From: CAMAUF01 sp046152925 | GTDB lineage: Bacteria; Chloroflexota; Dehalococcoidia; Tepidiformales; Tepidiformaceae | Assembly: GCA_046152925.1 (NCBI GenBank) | Contig: JBJXFX010000097.1 | Location: 1 to 48,386 of the forward strand | Length of the DNA: 48,386 nucleotides | Reading direction: 5' to 3' | Part shown: piece by piece, positions 25,446 through 33,780 of the stretch | Layout: each line of letters opens with the position of its first letter | Numbering within the stretch: the first letter of the stretch is position 1 | Position numbers and translations under genes: made by a program | The notes under the pieces: generated by a model | Seen by the model: only the letters and a program-made list of their open reading frames with translations | What the model was told of the DNA's origin: nothing | Databases searched by the model: none

Positions 25446-26008
25446 CTCGCCACGGTCTCCGGGAAGAGCTCGGCCATCGGGAGCCTGAATCCGGGCAAGA
25501 CATCCTCGCCATCGAGCGCGCCCGCAGGGCCGACGACGGCCCCCGTGCCGTCTTGCCGGTAGACGTGTACCGACCTGATGTCCGCGTAGATGACCCACAC
25601 GAGTCGCACCCCAGCCTCAAGGTAGAGCTTCACCTTATTGGCTACCTCGATCGCATGATCGTGCGTCGAGACGACCTCGAACACGAGGTCCGGGGCCACG
25701 CGCAGCGGCCCAGGGCCCGGCACGCCAGGCGGGACGCGGTCCTTCGCCAAGAAGGCGCCATCGGGGAAGCGGATGTTGTCTGAGGGCGGCCAAATCTGCA
25801 GCGCGCAGTCCGATTGGAACCCAAGGCCGAGGTTGTTGCGGCGGATGTGGGCGCGGATCTCCGCGTTGAGCTCAAAGGCATAGTGACTCGACAAGTTGCT
25901 CATGCAGCGCTCCCTCCGTTCGCCGTCGACCAGCTCAAACCGCTCGTGTTCGGGCTCGCTCAGGAACGCCTCAGCCGTCAGTTGCTCTGGTGCCAGGACA
26001 GCCGCCAT
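25442..26008 (-). CDS. Uma2 family (DUF820) putative endonuclease (third copy)
   Basis: 188 residues from ATG 26008, with GGAGG 8-9 nt upstream (an in-frame TTG at 26029 is unlikely). The active site looks intact: Asp in IRFPDGAFLAKDR, Glu in VAPDLVFEVVSTHDH, Lys in ANKVKLYLEAGVRLVW. The opening (EAFLSEPEHERFELVDGERRE) is the family N-terminal strand. It has low similarity to the other two copies, so these are separate acquisitions or old paralogs. Confidence 0.85.
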   Translation of the reverse strand: MAAVLAPEQLTAEAFLSEPEHERFELVDGERRERCMSNLSSHYAFELNAEIRAHIRRNNLGLGFQSDCALQIWPPSDNIRFPDGAFLAKDRVPPGVPGPGPLRVAPDLVFEVVSTHDHAIEVANKVKLYLEAGVRLVWVIYADIRSVHVYRQDGTGAVVGPAGALDGEDVLPGFRLPMAELFPETVAS

Positions 26009-26029
26009 GACTCGTGCCTCCGGATGCAA

Positions 26030-26035
26030 AGTGTA
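26030..26035 (-). promoter_or_regulatory. Predicted -10 box TACACT
   Basis: TACACT on the minus strand, 21 nt before ATG 26008, leaving a short leader that contains GGAGG. Confidence 0.4.
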
Positions 26036-26060
26036 GCGGGTTCAGGTGCGTCCGACTTGG

Positions 26061-26066
26061 TATCGT
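26061..26066 (+). promoter_or_regulatory. Predicted -10 box TATCGT
   Basis: TATCGT, 32 nt before ATG 26099; the leader carries GAGGAGGA at 26083-26090. Confidence 0.4.
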
Positions 26067-26098
26067 TTGCGGCACGGAACCCGAGGAGGACAGACACC

Positions 26099-26551
26099 AT
26101 GAGTATGGACGACGACGCAGCAAAAACACTTGGCAAACCCGTCTTGGCGACGGCTGTGGTCTCTCCCAAAGGCCAGGGCCGGCGGATCATGGCGGCCGGC
26201 GCCCTCCGCCAAGCCGCGGGCCTCGCTGGCGCGATGGTCGGCGAAAAGCTCGCCAAGCCGCGCGGGAACACGCCCGGCGGCTTCACCGGCGGCTACATGG
26301 TCATGGCGCTCACCGCGGACGACCTCGCCTTCTTCCAAATGAAGCGCGGCCTCCTCAAGAACGGCGCGGGTGAACTGCTCGAGACCGTCCCCCGCGCCGA
26401 GGTCGAAGCGATGGAGTTCGGCGGCGGCAAGCTCACGACGGAGCTCACCGTCCAGCTCACCGACGGCACCAGCTGGGCGCTCGAAGTGCCACGCGCCAAC
26501 AAGGGCGGCGCCGAGAAGATCGTGAAGCTCTTCACACCACCCGCGAGCTAA
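26099..26551 (+). CDS. Hypothetical protein, PH-like domain
   Basis: 150 residues, cytoplasmic, no signal peptide. Residues 20-60 are Gly/Ala-rich with basic residues (GRRIMAAGALRQAAGLAGAM). From about 62 the pattern GYMVMALTADDLAFFQMKRG, VPRAEVEAMEFGGGKLTTEL, TVQLTDGTSWALEVPRANKG, then a terminal helix resembles a bacterial PH-like beta sandwich. The role is unknown. Strong Shine-Dalgarno 8 nt before ATG. Convergent with the DegT aminotransferase; the two stops overlap in CTAA (26548-26551). Confidence 0.65.
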   Translation: MSMDDDAAKTLGKPVLATAVVSPKGQGRRIMAAGALRQAAGLAGAMVGEKLAKPRGNTPGGFTGGYMVMALTADDLAFFQMKRGLLKNGAGELLETVPRAEVEAMEFGGGKLTTELTVQLTDGTSWALEVPRANKGGAEKIVKLFTPPAS

Positions 26552-27696
26552 GCGCGCAACGCAGCGCGCAGCACGTCACAGACGTCGTCGACCTCGGCGG
26601 CCGTCATGCTGGGAAACAGCGGCAGGCTGATCGCGCCCGCAAACAGCCGCTCCGCGACAGGGAAATCACCAATCTTCCAACGCCCCAGGCGCTGGTAGGC
26701 CGAGAACGTGTGCACCGGGATAAAGTGCACCGACGTCCCGATCCCCGCCTCGGTCATCCGCCGGATGACCTCGTCGCGGCCCACGCCGGCGCCCTCGCGG
26801 ACGCGCACGACGAACAGGTGCCAGGCGCTCCGGTTCTCCTCGTCGACGCTCGGCAGGATCAACCGCTCTTCGTCGCGGAGGTTCGCAAAGTAGCGCTCGA
26901 CCGCCGAGGTCCGCCCGTCTTGGAGCTGTCCGAGCTTGCGCAGCTGCGACCGCCCGAGGGCCGCCGCGGTATCCGTCAGGTTGTCCTTGAAGCCAATCTC
27001 CTCGACGTCATACCGCCAGCTGCCGCCAGCTTCGTAGCGCCGCAGGGCATCGCGTGACATGCCGTGAAGCGTGAGCTTGCGGACGCGCTCGCTGAACTGC
27101 TCGTCGAAGCTGGCGAGCGCACCGCCCTCGCCCGTCGTCATGTTCTTCGTCGCGTAAAAGCTGAAGGCGGTCGCGTCAGCGATGCTCCCGATCGTCCGCC
27201 CGCGGTAGAGCGCGCCGATCGCGTGGGCGGCATCTTCGAGCACCATGATCCCGCGGGGCCGCGCGAGCGCGAGGATTTCGTCCATCGCGCAGGGCTCGCC
27301 CGCGAAGTGCACCGGGATGATCGCCTTCGTCCGCGGAGTGATCGCCGCAGCGATGCGCTCTGGGTCGATGTTGAAGTCGCGCTCGCGCACGTCGGCAAAG
27401 ACGACGTCTGCGCCGGTGTGCAACACCACGTTCGCCGTCGCACAAAACGTGTAGGGCGTGGTGATCACTTCGTCGCCGGGGCCGATGCCCCACGCCTCGA
27501 GCGCCAGGTGGAGCGCCGCCGTCGCGGAGTTCATCACGGCCACGAACGGGGCGCCGCAATGTTCGGCCAGCTCCGCTTCGAACGCCCGCGCGTTCCCGGC
27601 CGTCGTCAGCCAGCCGCTGCGTAGCGCCCCGGCGACGGCTTCGATGTCGTCGTCTTCGATCGTGGGCCGGAAGAATGGGATGCGCTGCTCGACCAC
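26548..27696 (-). CDS. DegT/DnrJ/EryC1/StrS aminotransferase
   Basis: 382 residues, PLP-dependent fold type I. The GTG start at 27696 follows AAAGGAC; translation begins VVEQRIPFFRPTIEDDDIEA. Family marks: SGWLTTAGNARAFE, NSATAALHLALEA, ITTPYTFCATANVV, VLEDAAHAIGA, and the PLP-binding Lys near residue 183 in YATKNMTTGEGG. The C-terminus has HFIPVHTFSAYQRLG. These enzymes transaminate nucleotide-linked keto-sugars (for surface glycans) or related cyclitols. No other sugar-nucleotide genes are adjacent, so the product is open. Confidence 0.9.
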   Translation of the reverse strand: MVEQRIPFFRPTIEDDDIEAVAGALRSGWLTTAGNARAFEAELAEHCGAPFVAVMNSATAALHLALEAWGIGPGDEVITTPYTFCATANVVLHTGADVVFADVRERDFNIDPERIAAAITPRTKAIIPVHFAGEPCAMDEILALARPRGIMVLEDAAHAIGALYRGRTIGSIADATAFSFYATKNMTTGEGGALASFDEQFSERVRKLTLHGMSRDALRRYEAGGSWRYDVEEIGFKDNLTDTAAALGRSQLRKLGQLQDGRTSAVERYFANLRDEERLILPSVDEENRSAWHLFVVRVREGAGVGRDEVIRRMTEAGIGTSVHFIPVHTFSAYQRLGRWKIGDFPVAERLFAGAISLPLFPSMTAAEVDDVCDVLRAALRA

Positions 27697-27778
27697 GGCT
27701 GTCCTTTGCGCCCGTTTCGCGGGTAAATCCTTGGCATCGTACGACAGACGCGCTTCCCGAGTCCCCGTGGGCCTGTGC

Positions 27779-27784
27779 CATACT
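27779..27784 (+). promoter_or_regulatory. Predicted -10 box CATACT
   Basis: CATACT (overlapping TACTAT) lies 53 nt before ATG 27838, in the gap divergent from the aminotransferase. Confidence 0.4.
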
Positions 27785-27837
27785 ATCGGGCGCTCGCTCC
27801 ACCGCTGGGGCGGAGCCCGCCGGAGACAGGACCCACG

Positions 27838-29754
27838 ATGAGCCAGCCCATCCCGCCGGAAACCAGCGACGACACCATCCGCGACGCCCTTAGCCACGCC
27901 GACCCACTCGCCCTGCGCGCGGTCCTCGCCCAGCTCACAGACGACGCCTCGCTCAAGGCCATCCGGACGGTGCTCGCGCCGCGCGGGATGGCTGATGCGG
28001 CCGTCATCGCCAACCCGGCCGACGAAGCCGCCCTTCGCGAGAAGGCCTTCGCCGTCCTCTGCGAGCTTCGGGATGGCAGACGGCCTGCGCCGCAGCGACC
28101 CTCGGAAGCGCGCCTGCGCGAGCTCGCGGACCTCGCCGTTTGCGCGGAAATCCCCGGCGATGCCTACGGCTTCTACCGTGAAGAGCTCGCGATCGACGCC
28201 ATGCCGCGGCAGTTCGACTGGGCTGGCGGGCCAGCGAAAGAAGCCCGCGCCAACTTCCGCATGTTGATCATCGGCGCCGGCTTCGGTGGCCTGAACGCCG
28301 CAATCCAGCTCAAGGACGCCGGCATCCCATACGTGATCGTCGACAAGAACGGCGGCGTCGGCGGCACCTGGTGGCAGAACACCTACCCCGGCTTCCGGGT
28401 CGATATTGCCAGCCGCGTCTATTCGTACACGTTCGAAGCGGACTACGAGTGGGAGCACACCTTCGCCCCTCGGGCCGAGATCCACGCCTACATCGAGCAC
28501 ATCGCGACCAAATACGGCGTCCGCGACACCGTCCGCTTCAACACCGAAGTCGTCGGCGCAACCTGGGACGAAGCGACCGCGGAATGGGTCGTCCGGCTCC
28601 GTTCCCCCTTCTCGGTCGACGAAACCATCCGCGTGAACGGCATCATCAGCGGCGTTGGCCTGCTCGACCGGCCAGTGCTGCCCGAGATCGAAGGGCGCGA
28701 CAGCTTCCAGGGCAAGATGTTCCACACCGCCCGCTGGGACCACAGCTACGACTACGCCGGCAAGCGCGTCGGCGTCATCGGCACGGGCGCGACCGGGATG
28801 CAGCTCGTCCCAGCCGTCGCCGAGACGGCCGGGAGCGTCACGGTCTTTCAGCGGTCGGCTGGCTGGGTCATCCCCGTCCCGGGCTACCGCGACCCAGTGA
28901 CACCGCAGACCCGCTGGCTCTATCGCCACGTCCCGCTTTATGTGAACTGGTTCCGCCTCCGCATGACCTACAACGCCGGCGACAGCATGATCCTCGATGC
29001 ATACGACATCGACCCCGAATGGCCCGACGACGGCTCCGTGAACCGCAAGAACCACGCCCTCCGCGAGCGGCTCGTCGCCTACCTCATGAGCAAAGTCGGC
29101 CACGACCCCGAGCTCGCAGCGAACTGCCTGCCCAACTACCCGCCGCTCGCGAAGCGGATAGTTCTCGACAACGGCTGGTTCGACGCCCTCAACCGCCCGA
29201 ACGTCGAGCTCGAAACGGACCGCATCGCCAGGATCACCCCAACCGGCGTCGAAATGGCCTCAGGCCGCCACTACGAGCTCGACCTGCTCGTGCTCGCGAG
29301 CGGCTTCCGCCCGAACGACTTCCTTTGGCCGATCGATTTCCGTGGCCGCGAGGGCATCACGCTCAACGAGCTCTGGGCCAAGGATGGCGCCCGCGCCTAC
29401 CTCGGCATGATGCTCCCAGGCTTCCCGAACCTCTGGGTCCTCTACGGCCCGAACACGAACCAGCGCACCGGCGGGCCCGTGATGTGGGGCGAAATGCAGA
29501 CGCGCTTCGCCCTCGGCTGCATCAAGGGCATGCTCGAACGCGGCGCCGGCTCCGTCGACGTCCGCCGCGAGGTCTACGACGACTACCAAGCCCGGACGGA
29601 TGCCGTCCTCGAACACTCGATCTGGATGCACCCCAGCCAGCGCTCGTACTACCGCAACGACTTCGGCCGCGTGGCGACCAACACCGCCTGGGGCTGCGTC
29701 GATTACTGGAAATGGACGAAGGAGCCAGCGCCCGACGAGTTCATCTGGCGCTGA
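27838..29754 (+). CDS. Baeyer-Villiger-type flavin monooxygenase with HAPMO-like N-domain
   Basis: 638 residues. A helical N-terminal extension of about 140 residues precedes the FAD Rossmann motif GAGFGG (about 144-149) and is typical of 4-hydroxyacetophenone-monooxygenase-like enzymes. GGVGGTWWQNTYPGFRVDI and the BVMO fingerprint F-x-G-x3-H-x3-W-(P/D) in FQGKMFHTARWDH (about 290) are intact, followed by the NADPH-binding GTGATG. It likely inserts oxygen next to a ketone in an aryl or alkyl ketone, using NADPH and O2. It stands alone on the + strand; no downstream esterase is linked. GGAGACAGG precedes ATG. Confidence 0.9.
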   Translation: MSQPIPPETSDDTIRDALSHADPLALRAVLAQLTDDASLKAIRTVLAPRGMADAAVIANPADEAALREKAFAVLCELRDGRRPAPQRPSEARLRELADLAVCAEIPGDAYGFYREELAIDAMPRQFDWAGGPAKEARANFRMLIIGAGFGGLNAAIQLKDAGIPYVIVDKNGGVGGTWWQNTYPGFRVDIASRVYSYTFEADYEWEHTFAPRAEIHAYIEHIATKYGVRDTVRFNTEVVGATWDEATAEWVVRLRSPFSVDETIRVNGIISGVGLLDRPVLPEIEGRDSFQGKMFHTARWDHSYDYAGKRVGVIGTGATGMQLVPAVAETAGSVTVFQRSAGWVIPVPGYRDPVTPQTRWLYRHVPLYVNWFRLRMTYNAGDSMILDAYDIDPEWPDDGSVNRKNHALRERLVAYLMSKVGHDPELAANCLPNYPPLAKRIVLDNGWFDALNRPNVELETDRIARITPTGVEMASGRHYELDLLVLASGFRPNDFLWPIDFRGREGITLNELWAKDGARAYLGMMLPGFPNLWVLYGPNTNQRTGGPVMWGEMQTRFALGCIKGMLERGAGSVDVRREVYDDYQARTDAVLEHSIWMHPSQRSYYRNDFGRVATNTAWGCVDYWKWTKEPAPDEFIWR

Positions 29755-29772
29755 CCGCCAACATCACGCGCC

Positions 29773-30351
29773 TCAGCTGAGGCCGCGCTCCTTCATGAGC
29801 TTCGGCAGGCGATCCGCGTCCGACGACAGCGGCTGGCCCCTCTGGTCCTCTGGTAGGACGCCGGCCGAGTCCATCGCGAACTTCGCGCCGTCGAAGGTGA
29901 TCCACTTCTCGGGGATCACCTCGAGGATCACGCGGAGCGGCGAATCGAGCCGCTTGGCGAAAGCCGCCGCGGCCTCTGGGTTGCCGCCCGCCACCTTGTT
30001 CGCCAGCGCCGGGTAGAACCAGGCCTTCGTCTCCTCATCCGAATGGATGACGCAGCGCCCCTTGATCGTGATCGCGCCGCCCGGGGCCTTGCCCGCGGGC
30101 GCCGCCGCGCCGCTGACCACCACCGAAACGCGCGGGTCCCGCTTGATCGCGGCGATCCGGTGGCGGTGCTCGCCGGCCGTAATCCAAACGCGGCCGTCGC
30201 CCCAATAGAAGGCGTGGACCACGCCGACGGGCCAGCCGTCGCGCGTCGACCAGTTGAGCACGCACTCGCTCGCGTTGGTCAGCAGCGCCTCGCGCTGCTG
30301 GTCGTCGAGCGGGTAGATCGAGACGGTTTCGTGATCCTGGACACCTGACAT
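29773..30351 (-). CDS. Pyridoxamine 5'-phosphate oxidase-fold protein
   Basis: 192 residues of the split-barrel flavin/F420-binding family. Seen: an N-terminal helix (LDDQQREALLTNASECVLNW), the strand pair DGWPVGVVHAFYWGDGRVWI, KRDPRVSVVVSG, and ITIKGRCVIHSDEETKAWFY. The EVIPEKWITFDG strand near the end is typical of F420-dependent or FMN-binding deazaflavin reductase-like members. It lies 57 nt downstream of the methyltransferase on the same strand and may be co-transcribed. No Shine-Dalgarno is visible. The reaction is unknown. Confidence 0.82.
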   Translation of the reverse strand: MSGVQDHETVSIYPLDDQQREALLTNASECVLNWSTRDGWPVGVVHAFYWGDGRVWITAGEHRHRIAAIKRDPRVSVVVSGAAAPAGKAPGGAITIKGRCVIHSDEETKAWFYPALANKVAGGNPEAAAAFAKRLDSPLRVILEVIPEKWITFDGAKFAMDSAGVLPEDQRGQPLSSDADRLPKLMKERGLS

Positions 30352-30408
30352 TCGTGGGTCATCCCGGCAAAGAAGATGACGTAGCCTGCGCGGCCGGGGT
30401 CTGCCCCG

Positions 30409-31965
30409 TCAACCCATTAGCATACGCTCGTCGGCGTCCGCCTCGCCGGGAAGCAGGAGGCAGGACCGCCCGAGCTCCTGAAGCAGCTCGAACAGCTTGC
30501 GCCGGGCCTCGGCCCCATCGGCGGGGAGAAACCCCTCGAGCGCCGCGACGAGCGCCGCCCGGTCGCGCGTCCCATCGGCCAGCACGATGATCCGCCGCAT
30601 CAGCTCGTCGCTCAGCCAGATGTTCCCATGCGCCAGACTCGTGACGCCCGGCAGACCGGACGCGGCCTGACGCCGCGCCCAAGGCGAAACCGCCGGCATA
30701 CTGCCGGGCGCCGCCAGGAAGGCCGGCCCGACGGTCGAAAGCTCCGCTAAGTCCGCCTGATACATGCTCAGAAGCACCAGCTGGAGGCGCTCGGCGAGAG
30801 TGCCGCGGTCGGCCTGCGTTGCATAGCGGCCGGCGCCTTCCAGCAGCGAGGCGAACGGGACAGGCTGGGGAAACGACTCCCCGAGACGCCGAATCGCGGC
30901 CACGATCGCCGCGTCGTCCGTCGTGAAGGCCGCCCCGTTCTCGTTGCGGAACTGGACGGCGCCGGGCGGCAGCGGCTGGGCCGGCTCCATCACCCGTTGC
31001 ACCTTGCTCGCCACCCACATGCTGCCGATAGCCGCCGCGTCCGGGTCGTCGTGGATTGGTGCGTCGTCCCGGCAGAGCAACGTCTTCCGGAAACGCCGGC
31101 AGCGCAAGAAGTCGAGGTACTGCTCACCAAGGACGCGGCTCTGGGCCCGCGTCTCGTCCAGCGCCGCCAAAACGGCCTCGGGAAAGTGACGGTCAAACAT
31201 CTCGTAGTAGTCCGCTTCCCCGAGAAACTGAAGGCCGTGTTCGGCGGCCGTCGTCAGCAGCTCCGTGAGGTAGACCGGTTCGTTATAGGCGCTCAGCTCA
31301 TCGTGAAAGACGACCGCATCGTCCCGCGCGAGGATCCGCTCGGCCTCCGCGACCATCACGGCTGCATACGGGTCGCCGGGCTGCGGGGGGATTCTCGTCA
31401 GCGTCGTCAGGAGCTCTCGCGCCGCCGCCATGCGCTGGGCCGGCGGCCCCGACTCGCCAGCGTGGAAGAGCATCATCTCGCGCGCCATGAGCCGGATGTG
31501 GCCGCCGGGGAGCGTCGTGTAGCTGAGATACGCGACGCCTTGCGGCGCGAGCAGCCGCTGGCAGAGCGCCAGCGTTGCCTCCTGCACCTCGGGTGGCACC
31601 CAACTGAACAGTCCGTGCGCGATGATGTAGTCGAACGGCTCGTCACTTTCGTAGGTCGAAAGGTCAGCCTCGGCGAGCTCGACGTTCGTCAGGTCCAGCT
31701 CAGCCGCAGCGTCGATCCCGCGTGCGATCGCGTCGGCCGCAAGGTCGATCCCAATGAACCGCGACCCCGGAAGGCGGGCCGCCAGCGGGAGCAGGTTCCC
31801 GCCATCGCCACAGCCCAACTCCAAGACGCGGCAGCGGTCGACGGGCGCCGGTTGCAGGCCGTGAAGCCGGGCGATGGTCGCCAACCGGTCGGGTTGCGCC
31901 TGGACGTGCGCCCAGCTGGGATAGGGGACGGTGGCGTAATCCTCGGTGATCTGGGCATCTGGCAT
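30409..31965 (-). CDS. SAM-dependent methyltransferase with regulatory domain
   Basis: 518 residues. Class I methyltransferase domain: SAM-binding VLELGCGDGGN at 47-57, GIDLAADAI, VELAEADLSTYESDEPFDYI and HGLFSWVPPEVQEATL. It is followed by the methyltransferase regulatory region (YTTLPGGHIRLMAREMMLFH, LNEPVYLTE-like AYNEPVYLTELL, LGEADYYEMF) and a C-terminal winged-helix-like tail. This matches the family near bacterial protein-lysine methyltransferases (PKMT-like, found with outer-membrane or surface protein methylation). The substrate is uncertain. ATG 31965 follows TATGAT plus 6 nt, so the mRNA is probably leaderless. Confidence 0.88.
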   Translation of the reverse strand: MPDAQITEDYATVPYPSWAHVQAQPDRLATIARLHGLQPAPVDRCRVLELGCGDGGNLLPLAARLPGSRFIGIDLAADAIARGIDAAAELDLTNVELAEADLSTYESDEPFDYIIAHGLFSWVPPEVQEATLALCQRLLAPQGVAYLSYTTLPGGHIRLMAREMMLFHAGESGPPAQRMAAARELLTTLTRIPPQPGDPYAAVMVAEAERILARDDAVVFHDELSAYNEPVYLTELLTTAAEHGLQFLGEADYYEMFDRHFPEAVLAALDETRAQSRVLGEQYLDFLRCRRFRKTLLCRDDAPIHDDPDAAAIGSMWVASKVQRVMEPAQPLPPGAVQFRNENGAAFTTDDAAIVAAIRRLGESFPQPVPFASLLEGAGRYATQADRGTLAERLQLVLLSMYQADLAELSTVGPAFLAAPGSMPAVSPWARRQAASGLPGVTSLAHGNIWLSDELMRRIIVLADGTRDRAALVAALEGFLPADGAEARRKLFELLQELGRSCLLLPGEADADERMLMG

Positions 31966-31971
31966 CCCGCG

Positions 31972-31977
31972 ATCATA
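31972..31977 (-). promoter_or_regulatory. -10 box TATGAT, leaderless promoter
   Basis: Minus strand TATGAT, spacer cgcggg (6 nt), ATG. One base from the consensus TATAAT. Confidence 0.6.
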
Positions 31978-32077
31978 AAGGCACGCGTTGCGTGCGCGCT
32001 GGTGTTGGGCTGCCCCGGCAGCGTCGATTCTTACAACGGTGACTGGAGGCGCGATCCGGCCACCAGGGGCGTTACGC

Positions 32078-33778
32078 ATGGACCATCGCTCGGCGGAACC
32101 GCCGGCGGACGGCATTCGACCGGCCGCCGATCGCCCGCAACCACGGCTTAACCGTTACCGCGAGCTCGTGGAGAGCGCCAACGATGTCATTTATACCTCG
32201 ACACTTGACGGCCACCTGACGACCATCAACGCCGCGGGAGAGCGGCTCTCCGGCCGGTCGCGCGCCGAACTGCTGCGCACGCCAGTCGATCAGCTCGTCG
32301 CTCCCGACCACCTCCGCCACCTGGCCGATTCGATGGAGAAGCTCCTGCGCGGCGACGCCCTGAGCACCCAGTTTGAAGTTGATATCTTGGGCCCGAACGG
32401 CCGGCGCATCCCGGTCGAGGTCAACACGCGATTGCTCTTCCGCGGCGGGACGCCAGCCGAGGTCATCGGCGTTGCTCGCGACATCTCCGAGCGGCGCGAG
32501 CAGGAGCGCCGCCTCCGCCACCTCGCCTCTCACGATGCGCTCACCGGCCTCCCCAACCGCCGCGTCCTGGAAGAAGCAGTCGAGACCCTGACGCGCCCAG
32601 GGGCTTCCGGCAACGCCATCCTCGGGTTCATCGACCTCGACAACTTCAAGACGGTCAACGACACCTTGGGCCACCGCGCGGGCGACAACGTCCTCGTCCA
32701 GATCGCCAAGGTCCTGCGAGAGGCGCTCTCCCCGGGCGACCTGCTCGTGCGCCTCGGCGGCGACGAGTTCGCCATCCTCTTTGCGATCGACGACCCCGGC
32801 GAGGCGGGCGAATCCGCCGAGCGGATCCGGCTCGCAGTCGAACGCGCGGAGGTCCGGATCGGCGGCCACCGCTTTTTCCTCGGCACGAGCATCGGCCTCG
32901 CGACGGTCGAGAGCGGCCACAGCGCCAGCTCCGTCCTCGCCGAAGCCGACGCCGCGATGTATTCGGCCAAGGAACGCGGCCGCAACCGCGTCGTCTGGTC
33001 TGGCGAACATGGCGTGGAAGCGGGCCGGCTCGCGCAGCAAAACCGCTGGGCTACGCGCGTCCGGCACGCCCTCGAACAGGGCCGGGTCGAAGTGCACTAC
33101 CAGCCGATCGTGGCGGTGCGCGGCGGCAGCCTCTCGCATCACGAAGCGCTCGTCCGGCTGCGGACGGCCTCCGGGCAGTTTGTCCCGCCCGTGGAATTCG
33201 TCCAGTCTGCCGAGCGATTCGGCGTGATGTCCCAGGTGGACCGCTTCGTGCTCGCCACGGTCCTCGGCGAGCTCCGCGCCCAAGACGACCTCAATGTCTT
33301 CGTCAACCTCTCGGGCACGACCCTGACCGACAGCCAGGCGATGGACGAGATCCGGCGGATGCTCCTGAACGAAGGGGCGGTCGTCCGGCGGCTTGGCTTC
33401 GAAATCACCGAAACAGCCGTCGTCCACGACCTCGACCAGGTCGCCGCCTGGATGTCCGACATGCGCGAGCTCGGCATCCGCTTCGCGCTCGACGACTTTG
33501 GCACGGGCTTCAGCTCGCTCGCCTACGTCCGAGCGCTGCCGATCGACCAGATCAAGGTCGACGGCTCGTTCGTCCGCGAGATTGTCTCCGACAAGCGCCA
33601 ACGGGCCGTTGTCGCCGCAGTCCAAGCGCTGGGCGCGGGCCTGGACATCAAGACCGTCGGCGAAGGCGTCGAAAATGCAGCCACCCTCGAAGCGCTGGGT
33701 GTCATTGGGGTGGACTACGCCCAGGGCTACTTCTGCGGCGGGCCCGCGCGCCGGCTGCGCCGCCGCCTGGCCGCCTGA
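32078..33778 (+). CDS. PAS-GGDEF-EAL cyclic-di-GMP protein
   Basis: 566 residues, soluble. PAS domain at about 25-140 (LVESANDVIYTSTLDGHLTT ... VIGVARDISERREQE). GGDEF domain at about 150-305 with an intact G227-GDEF active site and the DLDNFKTVNDTLGH pocket. EAL domain at about 325-565 with E356 in HHEALVRLRT, FEITET, ALDDFGTGFSSL, QIKVDGSFV and EGVEN, so both catalytic sites look functional. No RxxD inhibitory site was obvious. It presumably makes and/or degrades c-di-GMP in response to a PAS ligand. AGGGG lies about 8 nt before ATG. It is divergent from the methyltransferase and ends 2 nt from the convergent subtilase. Confidence 0.92.
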   Translation: MDHRSAEPPADGIRPAADRPQPRLNRYRELVESANDVIYTSTLDGHLTTINAAGERLSGRSRAELLRTPVDQLVAPDHLRHLADSMEKLLRGDALSTQFEVDILGPNGRRIPVEVNTRLLFRGGTPAEVIGVARDISERREQERRLRHLASHDALTGLPNRRVLEEAVETLTRPGASGNAILGFIDLDNFKTVNDTLGHRAGDNVLVQIAKVLREALSPGDLLVRLGGDEFAILFAIDDPGEAGESAERIRLAVERAEVRIGGHRFFLGTSIGLATVESGHSASSVLAEADAAMYSAKERGRNRVVWSGEHGVEAGRLAQQNRWATRVRHALEQGRVEVHYQPIVAVRGGSLSHHEALVRLRTASGQFVPPVEFVQSAERFGVMSQVDRFVLATVLGELRAQDDLNVFVNLSGTTLTDSQAMDEIRRMLLNEGAVVRRLGFEITETAVVHDLDQVAAWMSDMRELGIRFALDDFGTGFSSLAYVRALPIDQIKVDGSFVREIVSDKRQRAVVAAVQALGAGLDIKTVGEGVENAATLEALGVIGVDYAQGYFCGGPARRLRRRLAA

Positions 33779-33780
33779 CG

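Noticed and set aside
27697..29103. Upstream in-frame extension of the DegT aminotransferase across the BVMO gene
   Set aside because: It is antisense to the BVMO coding region; the family start and SD are at GTG 27696.
29770..29783. Perfect palindrome GCCTCAGCTGAGGC
   Set aside because: It overlaps the last codons of the PNPOx-like gene and has no loop; most simply a coincidence between convergent stops.
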